A DNA stretch of 64,000 nucleotides from Omphiscola glabra (Eukaryota > Mollusca > Gastropoda > Lymnaeidae), in NCBI GenBank assembly GCA_964017045.1, contig OZ024808.1, positions 11,624,284 to 11,688,283 of the forward strand, in the 5' to 3' direction. Shown piece after piece: positions 56,706 to 64,000 of this stretch. Position numbers and translations under genes: made by a program. The notes beneath the pieces were generated by a model that was not told the DNA's origin, made no database searches, and was given only the letters and a program-made list of their open reading frames with translations. Position 1 is the first letter of the stretch; the number at the start of each line of letters is the position of its first letter.

Positions 56706-57474
56706 AAAAAGAGGCTCCGGCTTATACCTCACAAGGCGTGGCTCTAAACAGTGATTCTAAATCTTGTTGTTGGTGGGGAAGGGGGGCGGGACACTGTCAG
56801 ATTGCCGGGTAAAACTGTGTCCTGACACTGACCTGGAATACACTTCAGAACACGATTCATGCTAGTCACAAAACAAATACAAAAGAAAAAAAGAAGAAAC
56901 AACGAATGATACATGTTGAGAGGTGTTGCCAAAAAACGTTATGTCAGGTTCCAGAACCGTGGTATCTATTTATAGAACTTAACCAACTGATTCATTTACC
57001 TGGCTAATTAAACCTGGGGTGTGGAGAAAAAACCCGTGCGCTATTGTTAGACGTGAGTAAACGGTTACATATGCCGTATGATGGCTGGGATGTAAGTAAA
57101 CAGCAAGACGTTCTGAGAGGGCTGCACGGATAATATACGACTGTAGGGTCAAGAAATAAAACACTTGTCAAAATGCCAAGAGCGCTTTAGAGGGTGGTGT
57201 ATCCTTCGCTGTTTATTATTCCTGGCTCAGTATCCTCCTTTCAAAATTAGAGAACCGCTATTTCATACTTTTTTTAAAAAAAATTAAATTTAAAAAATAT
57301 TTTAAAAAATTTTTTTTTTATATATAAGTTCGTAAGTAACGCTTCGGTGTAGCCGGGTGAGTGGATCACGTGGGTAATGGCCATTCTTCAAGAGGTCAAG
57401 ATAACACTGGTGGCATGCTAAGAGTTTTGTTGGGCCCTTTTTAAAGCAGTGCACTATTGCGTTTTTATTCTGCG
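56706..57474. other. No gene recognised
   Basis: Unique-looking, A/T-rich near 57270-57330. No exon was recognised. Confidence 0.4.
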
Positions 57475-57645
57475 CAGCACCGTGCGCACCAGGGCCGACG
57501 TGCACACCACGGACGACTTGCACACCAGGGACGACGAGCGCACCAGGGACGACGAGCGCACCAGTGACGACGTGCGCACCAGTGACGACGTGCGCACCAG
57601 TGACGACGTGCGCACCAGTGACGACGTGCGCACCAGTGACGACGA
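57475..57645. repeat. 18-bp 'cgcaccagtgacgacgtg' array, ~9 copies
   Basis: The left copies are 'cagggccgacgtgcacac'-like and the right copies are clean. The period leaves both strands open. Confidence 0.93.
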
Positions 57646-58712
57646 ATATAACAATCTGATTTGTAACAACTCTGGATACTATTTCTATCATTATTTTAAC
57701 CAAATTTAAATAACAACACAAACATAAAAAAAATAATTGGGGAACCCTTGGTTTATTCAATACATTTATTCGTGTCATTCATTTCGATTGACCTATATCA
57801 TGCTCATAAATATTGTCACAGGCAACGGTGAATAGCATTGTGAAAAAAATCATCTAAGAGAATGAAAAGATTTCCATTGCTATTTTAGTGTTTTTTTAAT
57901 TTTTAAAAATAATTAGGGAGGCCTATTCTTATTCAATCATTCAATCATTGACATTCAACATCAACATGCTCATAGCTGTTGTCATTGACAACGAATTAAA
58001 ATTATAAAATATTACACCAAATTAGTAAGTATTAGTATATTGACACTACGCTCAATCTTTTGTTTAAATGTCGACCAATAAGAACGCGTGTTTCAATGGA
58101 ACGTTATGGGTTGTTGGGACAAAACGTTTAATCTCAAAGATTATGTCTGGACATTCAAGTGGGCGATACATTCAAACAGATGCTTGAGACAGGCTAAGCT
58201 TTCAAAGGGCAACCAAAGGTCTATTTTGCATACATTTTGCCCCCTCTCCCACTCCCACCTCACCCCCACAACAGTCCCATTTTTCTCTTACCATACTACT
58301 TTAAAATACTTTTTTAAAACAATTTTAAATTTATTTTTAATTCATATGGTAAAAGCCAAAGTATTCATTAGATGTTTTTATCTAGTAGAATTCACGATAC
58401 TCCCTTTTTTACCTATAAGCTATCTTTAACCCCCCCCCCCCACACACACACACATACACACCATTTTTCAGGGTGCGTAGAACGCGTGCGCGAACGATTT
58501 TCAAAATACCCACCTCTTTCTGTTTGGTTTCGGTTTCACGTTTTGTGTAAAATAATAGTTAAAATCTTACTTCCCCTTCCTGCTATAAAGATTGGATAGT
58601 GATTATGAATTTTCCGAATGTGCTATGTTTCTCGTCAACCTAAGTTGCTAAGCAATGTATGTAGATTTCTTTTTTCGTTTTCGTCTGATTCCATGTACTA
58701 AAATAAAAATCG
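57646..58712. other. No gene recognised
   Basis: A/T-rich unique-looking sequence. C-run and (CA)n near 58428-58455. Confidence 0.4.
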
Positions 58713-58795
58713 TTGATTGATTGATTTGAGTACTTATATAGCGCTCATTTCCATGCTATGTTGGCATGCTCACGGCGCTACGATGTCCTAAAATG
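58713..58795 (-). mobile_element. LINE/SINE 3' end, reverse orientation
   Basis: On the minus strand 'agcgccgtgagcatgcc' and 'gagcgctatataagtactc', followed by an AATC-type tail, match the 3' UTR of the LINE at 23797-24020. Body upstream of the 3' UTR is not recognised. Confidence 0.7.
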
Positions 58796-60204
58796 TCCTG
58801 TCAAGAAATTACACACTGCAAAACGACTGAGTTTGTTTTCAGGGGAAAAGTTCATCTTCTGAACAGTCCAAGAAACTTTCAGATCCAAAAATATACAACT
58901 ATCCAGGAATTTACTTTGAAGAAAACATTTCAAAAATGTGTGAAAGATTTCACAGCTGCCTGTTAGGCGCACGGCGGCACATTAGGTAGAGTAGCCAAGT
59001 ATCAAGTGAACTCTGTGTAGAGTGTCAGTTGAAGGAGCTGGTTAGCTTCAATGTATCATCACACGAAAGGAAAAATACTTATCTGAAGTCATACATTCTG
59101 ATCCCGGCCAAAACTTATTAATTGTACTTTCAACCAAATGGACTTCTACAATTAATTTTTATTGAAATTCAGATTTCTTTCTTTTTGCGCTCTTGCTGTT
59201 ATTATTCCGCCATCTTGTCGCAGCCGGAAGTTAACAAGAAGCTGGTTGGCTTCATTTTAATCATCTTACTAGACGAATAATACGTTTCCGAAGACATTTA
59301 TTCTGATTTTGCAAAATACACTAAAATCGTGGACATTACCATTGGAAATAATACAAAAAAGCAATTTTATATATAACATTTATGTGCATTCAAGTTAACT
59401 TATACTCCTATTATACTCTAATCATAATTCAACTAAAGAGTTACCGTCCATATATCGGTGACTCAAGGTACTACCTCCCCTCTTTAGTTGTATCACTCCC
59501 TAGTTCATGTTAGGATAGAAAATATTACTAGTTTTTTTAATATATATATACATATATAAATCTTTGAGGCACTGCATAGATAAAAGTTCCGACATTATTT
59601 CTAATCTCAATTCCTGAAAGTTTGTATGGTAAAAATATACCTTCTTCACTTACCGTACTTCACCAAATAAACATCCAAGTGCTTTCCTCCCCCCCCCCTT
59701 TTTTTTTTTTACTTTTCTGTTATTTTCCAAACACTGACGTAACATCCTGCTACAAACACATGATTCCTACCTTGCACTGGCTTGTGATAAACATTTGTAC
59801 AGCTAGAGTGCAATCCATACGTTCTTAAAAAAAAAAAATTATAAAAAAAGTCGCAACGTTTTTCAAGTAAAAAAAAAAAATTCAATCTCAAATCGTTCCA
59901 AGCGCATTTGTAACATTTTTTAAAAAAGTATTCATATAATGCACTTGTCTTGTGTTACTTCCAAACACTTTTTTTAAAAATGGTGTACAACACAGTAAAT
60001 TACCCAAAAGCCAAGTGTGTCCGTGTAAGTGTGCCAGTGTTGTCGGCGCACCTTTCCCGCCACAAGTGCCAATTAACCCAGGACAGAATCTGCGTTCCTG
60101 CCGTTCACGTTGCCAGAAAGGTCTCACACAACAAACGTTTGTGTTTGGCGAAGCTGGTCGGATAAAACAAATTATTATTTTTTTTGTGCCGGCGAGATTG
60201 TTCC
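58796..60204. other. No gene confidently recognised
   Basis: T- and A-runs lie near 59695, 59828 and 59870. A plus-strand stretch at about 59995-60165 translates with clustered cysteines ('CPCKCASVVG', then 'RSCRSRCQKG') but lacks splice sites or a recognisable domain. It may be a transposon fragment. Confidence 0.4.
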
Positions 60205-60415
60205 TAATTTCATGGTGTCATTGGTGTCAGTGAAGTCATTGGTGTCAGTGGAGTCATTGGTGTCAGTGGAGTCATTGGTGTCAAGGAAGTCATTGGTGTC
60301 AGTGAAGTCATTGGTGTCAGTGAAGTCATTGGTGTCAGGGAAGTCATTGGTGTCAGTGGAGTCATTGGTGTCAGGGAAATCATTGGTGTCAGTGAAGTCA
60401 TTGATGTCAGTGGTG
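60205..60415. repeat. 18-bp 'gtcattggtgtcagtgaa' array, ~11 copies
   Basis: Clean units with a/g and g/a changes. Lies about 80 bp upstream of the signal-peptide exon of the EGF-like gene. Confidence 0.95.
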
Positions 60416-60491
60416 CGATTCAACTAAAAAAAAAATAATTTTAAAAAGGGAATTAAACTATATAATAAGAGGCATATTTCAAGGGACGAGG

Positions 60492-60576
60492 ATGCATATA
60501 TGTCATGATCTGAGAGAGGTTTTAGTTGGAGTTCTGGCGGCCGTGTTTGTGCTTTCCTCTCAAGCTCAAGAAAACT
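60492..60576 (+). CDS. EGF-like gene, first coding exon (signal peptide)
   Basis: The ATG at 60492 has A at -3 and opens a 28-codon stretch, MHICHDLREVLVGVLAAVF then VLSSQAQEN. It has a hydrophobic core and small residues (SSQA) that fit a signal-peptidase site near residue 25. The donor AACT|GTAAGT leaves it in phase 1, matching the exon at 62746. The product should enter the secretory pathway. A TATATAA at 60459-60465 lies 27-33 nt upstream. That is too close for a normal leader unless the 5' UTR is nearly absent, so its role is doubtful. The intron that follows (60577-62745) is mostly minisatellite. Confidence 0.8.
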
Positions 60577-60689
60577 GTAAGTTAAAAGACATTTTAGACA
60601 GTGTAGTTAAGGTTCGTCTTAATCATGCGGAATTTGTAGCTGAAACGTGGGAGGGGGGGGGGGGCCTTCTAGTAGGATTTTTGAAAGTC

Positions 60690-60905
60690 GATGAGCAAGT
60701 CTTACAGAGAAGGGAAAATATCACGGGAGAAAGTCTTAGAGAGAAGGGAAAATCTCACGGGGGCGAGTCTTAGAGAGAAGGGAAAATCTCACGGGAGCGA
60801 GTCTTAGAGGGAAGTGAAAGTCTCACGGAAGAGAGTCTTAGAGAGAAGGGAAAGTCTCACGGGAGCAAATCTTACAGAGAAACGAAAGTCTCAAGGGGGA
60901 GAAAG
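60690..60905. repeat. ~33-bp degenerate tandem repeat, ~6 copies
   Basis: Copies contain 'agagaagggaaaatctcac' and 'gggagcgagtctt'. It lies in intron 1 of the EGF-like gene. Confidence 0.88.
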
Positions 60906-61084
60906 TCCTATAAGGGTTGGCAAATTAACAGGGATATAAAAATTAATGTGGGGTGACAACTCAGCAGAGACATTCGAGAACATGTTGAGAGTTGCGTCGC
61001 TTGACTTTGGGGACCGCCCTTTTTACTGTCACAAAACGTTGTCTCTTGAGTTTGAGCTCCCCCCCCCCCCCCCCCCGTGTGTAG

Positions 61085-61815
61085 CCATCCGTCAACGTCC
61101 ACTCCCCATTAGCTAGCCCTTTGATCTTACCTATCAACGTCCACTCCCCATTAGCCAGCCCTTTGATCTTACCTGTCAACGTCCAATCCCCATTAGCCAG
61201 CCCTTTGATCTTACCTATCAACGTCAACTCCCCATTAGCCAGCCCTTTGATCTTACCTGTCAACGTCCACTCCCCAATGGCTAGCCCTTTGATCTTACCT
61301 ATCAACGTCCACTCCCAATTAGCTAGCCCTTTGATCTTACCTGTCAACGTCCAATCCCCATTAGCCAGCCCTTTGATCTTACCTGTCAACGTCCACTCCC
61401 CATTAGCTAGCCCTTTGATCTTACCTGTCAACGTCCACTCCTCATTAGCTAGCCCTATGATCTTACCTGTCAACGTCCAATCCCCATTAGCTAGCCCTTT
61501 GATCTTACCTGTCAACGTCCAATCCCCATTAGCCAGCCCTTTGATCTTACCTGTCAACGTCCACTCCTCATTAGCTAGCCCTTTGATATTACCTATCAAC
61601 GCCCACTCCCCATTAGCTAGCCCTTTGATCTTACCTGTCAACGTCCACTCCCCCATTAGCTAGCTCTTTGATCTTACCTGTCAACGTCCACTCCCCAATG
61701 GCTAGCTCTTTGATCTTACCTGTCAACGTCCACTCCCCAATGGCGAGCCCTTTGATCTTACCTGTCAACGTTCACTCCCCAATGGCGAGCCCTTTGATCT
61801 TACCTGTCAATGTCC
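61085..61815. repeat. 42-bp minisatellite, ~17 copies, carrying antisense splice-donor sites
   Basis: Units contain 'agccctttgatcttacctgt' and 'caacgtccactccccattag'. On the minus strand most copies have CAG|GTAAGA, a consensus 5' splice site. The array is in intron 1 of the EGF-like gene and its donors are antisense to that gene. Open frames of 180 and 231 codons come from the 42-bp period. Confidence 0.96.
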
Positions 61816-61879
61816 ACCGCCTCATTGACAGCGAGTCTAGGCTTGTGTGCATTAACTTCCTGTTTCCTTTTGGGTGGCA

Positions 61880-62430
61880 TCAAGTGCGTAGCGGGCTTTA
61901 ACGAGGGCATACCTGGCATTAACGAAGGCATGCCAGGCTTTAACAAGGGCATAGCGGGCTTTAAAAAGGGCATAGCAGGCTTTAACAAGGGCATAGCAGG
62001 CTTAAACAAGGGCATTGCGATCTTTAACAAGGGCATAGCAAGCTTTAACAAGGGCATTGCGGGCTTTAACAAGGGCATAGCGGTCTCTAACAAGGGCATA
62101 CCGGGCTTTAACGAGGGCATACCAGGCTTTAACAAGGGCATAGCGGGCTTTAACAAGGACATACCAGGCTGTGACAAGGGCATAGGGGGCTTTAACTTGG
62201 GCATACCAGGCTTTAACTTGGTCATACCAGGCTTTAACAAGGGCATGCCAGGCTTTAACAAGGGCATAGCGGGCTTTAACAAGGGCACAGCAGGCTTTAA
62301 CAAGGCCTTACACTTTAACATGGGCATAGCTGTCTTTAACACAGGCATAGCGGTCTTTAACAAGGGCATAGCGGTCTTTAACAAGGGCACAGCAGGCTTT
62401 AACAAGGGCTTACACTTTAACATGGGCATA
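61880..62430. repeat. 21-bp minisatellite, ~26 copies
   Basis: The unit is 'gctttaacaagggcatagcg' plus one base. A four-unit block with 'caaggccttacactttaac' and 'catgggcatagc' is repeated at the right end. It is in intron 1 of the EGF-like gene, with both strands open. Confidence 0.96.
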
Positions 62431-62550
62431 TTGTGTATCCCGCAGTAAGAGGTCGTCAATATACCGTACCTTCAAAATTACCACAACTGTTTAGTACTTG
62501 CATTTTCATGATGGATGTTGGCAACTATAATCATTTGATTTGAAAGTATG

Positions 62551-62643
62551 TGGTTGACCACAGATAGATATCGATTACATGGGGTTGACCACAGATAGAT
62601 ATCGATTACATGGGGCTGACCACAGATAGATATCGATTACATA
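62551..62643. repeat. 31-bp tandem repeat, 3 copies
   Basis: Copies contain 'tgaccacagatagatatcga' and 'ttacatgggg'. It sits about 100 bp upstream of the second coding exon of the EGF-like gene. Confidence 0.92.
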
Positions 62644-62745
62644 AGTGAAAAACCTGTGAATAAACGATTGATTGACTGTTTTGTTTAGTGACTAAATGAT
62701 TGACTGTTTCGTGTGGTGACTAAATGGTTGCTTTTTTTTGTCTAG

Positions 62746-62919
62746 TCACACAAGTTGAAGAGATATTCGAGACGACCCTGTGTCTCCCCGGTTTCTATGG
62801 TGACCAATGTTTACAAGAGTGCAGCGGAAACTGTTTGGACCCCAGCTGTGACAACGTCACCGGTTTGTGTGTAGATGGTCTGTGCAAGCCTGGGTATGTC
62901 GGAGATCAGTGCACCCAAA
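62746..62919 (+). CDS. EGF-like gene, second coding exon (8-Cys EGF module)
   Basis: The acceptor is TTTTTTTTGTCTAG and the donor AA|GTAAGT (A ends the exon). The 174-nt exon is phase 1 at both ends. After an acidic linker it reads CLPGFYGDQCLQEC, SGNCLDPSCDNVTGLC and VDGLCKPGYVGDQC. The eight cysteines have spacing C-8-C-3-C-3-C-4-C-6-C-4-C-8-C, and Gly/Tyr occupy the usual places. This is the EGF/laminin-like module of MEGF10, Draper and SREC-type scavenger receptors. NVT is a glycosylation sequon. Such proteins sit at the cell surface or are secreted; whether this one has a membrane anchor or kinase tail cannot be seen here. Confidence 0.92.
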
Positions 62920-63425
62920 GTAAGTGTGGGTCGGTTTTGTATTAATTGTATACAAGCAACCGAGGCGTCTACACGGGGTGGGGGTGTGGTTGCTTCCAAC
63001 GTGAGTTTGGGGGGGGGGGAAATACAACCCCCCCCCCCCCCGGAGTCTGCCTTTTAATTTCTCCAAGTAACAAATTTATATGAGACAGGTGTGTGTGTGT
63101 GGGGGGGGGGGTACATTTACCTATCAGTGCTGCGTTTAATGTGGCTGCGCAGCGAGAAGGTAAGAAGGTAAATTGTGAAACAAAGGATGGGATAACCTAA
63201 AAGAAGGAGCGCAGCAAAACAACGAACGTGTCGGCAGGAAGCCGTCAACAGCGAAGAAACAACAGTAAAAACAGAATTAATTTTTTTTTTTTTGTAATTG
63301 CACTCAGCTGAAAAGTATCCGAGAGAAAAGCAAAATAATCGTAACAAGCCTTTACCCCCACTTTTTGCAACGAGGCATTCCTGTGTACGCGCTTATTTTT
63401 CTAACGGTTTCACTTATGTCCAAAG
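62920..63425. other. Intron 2 of the EGF-like gene
   Basis: 506-bp intron with G- and C-runs near 63010, 63028 and 63100, a short (GT)n at 63090-63099, and a T-run near 63280. No further exon was seen. Confidence 0.7.
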
Positions 63426-63563
63426 CTTGTGGCCTGGGTTACTACGGCTCACAGTGTACTGCAGCGTGCAGTGTAAAGTGCCTGAGCGGTGAGTGTGACC
63501 ACGTGAGCGGAAGGTGTACAAACGGCTGCAAGCCCGGGTATGTGGGAGAGCAATGTCTCCAAG
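63426..63563 (+). CDS. EGF-like gene, third coding exon (8-Cys EGF module)
   Basis: The acceptor is TTATGTCCAAAG and the donor CAAG|GTAGGT. The 138-nt exon is phase 1 at both ends. It reads CGLGYYGSQCTAACSVKC, then LSGECDHVSGRC and TNGCKPGYVGEQC: eight cysteines with spacing 8-3-3-4-6-3-8, almost identical to the previous module (one residue shorter in the seventh interval). Symmetric phase-1 cassettes of this kind duplicate easily, and MEGF-type genes carry many in tandem. More are expected beyond 64000. Confidence 0.92.
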
Positions 63564-64000
63564 GTAGGTGACTTTAAAGATCTTCATTGCCGTGTTTGGA
63601 AAGTGTATGATAACGTGAAATTCAATTAGAATAATGGCATGAAGATGCGTTTTGATCTATATTTTCATTAAGGAATGAATTGTAATCTATCAAAGAGGCT
63701 AGTGGGGCCTCTCTAGATCGGTGTTTCCCAACCTTATTCACCGGGTGCCCCACTCCCTCCCCCTCCCACCCGCCCATTTTAAAATCTAAAAGGTTTTGAA
63801 AGAGATGAAGAGAAAACGTGTAAAAAAAGGGGGGGGGGGTGGTGTCTCCCTCAGAAGTGACGTCAGGAAGATTTTATATCAATTACGCTGCCCCGCTTAG
63901 ATCGCGAGATTCAAAGATTTAGATATAAATTTACAATATAAGAAATATAGATTTGAGTTTTGGGATACATTTTTTTTATTTTAAAACTTTAACGGTGTTT
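63564..64000. other. Intron 3 of the EGF-like gene; hAT-like terminus
   Basis: 'cggtgtttcccaaccttatt' followed by 'caccgggtgccccact' at about 63719-63754 resembles a hAT left end. A G-run lies near 63829. No exon was seen before the window ends. Confidence 0.5.

Noticed and set aside
59990..60165. Cysteine-rich exon upstream of the signal-peptide exon
   Set aside because: Clustered cysteines are visible in one frame, but no splice sites, start or known spacing pattern could be matched.
60456..60470. TATA box of the EGF-like gene (TATATAA at 60459)
   Set aside because: Only about 30 nt before the ATG, which would leave almost no 5' UTR. The region is A/T-rich, so chance is likely.
1..64000. 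tRNA, rRNA or telomeric repeats
   Set aside because: No cloverleaf-supporting A/B box pair other than the probable SINE at 30490, no rRNA-like conserved blocks and no TTAGGG-type array were found by reading.

Overview
The window looks like nuclear DNA of an invertebrate animal, most likely a gastropod mollusc. It has split genes with GT/AG introns, abundant short DNA transposons and decayed LINE fragments. Nothing prokaryotic was seen: no operons, no ribosome-binding-site context and no dense coding. The species call is inference from the mix of hAT-type MITEs, degenerate non-LTR elements and 8-cysteine EGF-like exons, not from a database match.

Two host genes can be supported. (1) A minus-strand gene begins near 28.5 kb and runs toward position 1. 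Three phase-matched exons (28493-28439, 28022-27845, 14018-13946) join into 102 codons that read as an N-terminal pleckstrin homology (PH) domain. The third exon lies beyond a 13.8-kb intron filled with minisatellites. Later exons are not seen. (2) A plus-strand gene begins at 60492 and leaves the window on the right. A signal-peptide exon (60492-60576) is followed by two symmetric phase-1 exons (62746-62919, 63426-63563). Each of these encodes one 8-cysteine EGF-like module of the MEGF/Draper/SREC type.

Everything else is intronic or intergenic repeat. By eye, a little under 30% of the window (about 18 kb) is tandem arrays with units of 13-74 bp. The main arrays are at 1.6-2.1, 3.0-3.9, 4.6-5.2, 12.5-13.6, 15.3-15.9, 16.8-17.5, 21.5-23.5, 25.4-26.2, 29.0-30.2, 30.9-33.4, 35.7-37.1, 45.7-46.4, 51.0-51.5, 53.7-54.3 and 61.1-62.4 kb. 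Many have units divisible by three and so give long ORFs on one or both strands. I treat these as non-coding.

Mobile elements: four SPIN-like hAT MITEs (18.2, 18.8, 34.9, 52.4 kb), two with perfect 8-bp target duplications and one with a 7/8 duplication; a family of MITEs with CAGTGGCGTAGC-like ends (perfect 8-bp duplications at 7.4 and 43.3 kb); another hAT-like MITE at 8.07 kb with a perfect duplication; LINE remnants at 12.0, 23.8, 40.8, 41.0-42.3, 55.1 and 58.7 kb; a probable tRNA-derived SINE at 30.5 kb; and several inverted-repeat elements. Runs of G or C eight or more long are unusually common (about sixty by eye).

The most interesting patterns are minisatellites at or inside hAT-element termini, two arrays whose repeat unit carries a consensus 5' splice site dozens of times, a 14-bp array with two binary variant positions, an array of hairpin-forming 42-bp units, and the SPIN-like elements, whose family is known for horizontal transfer.
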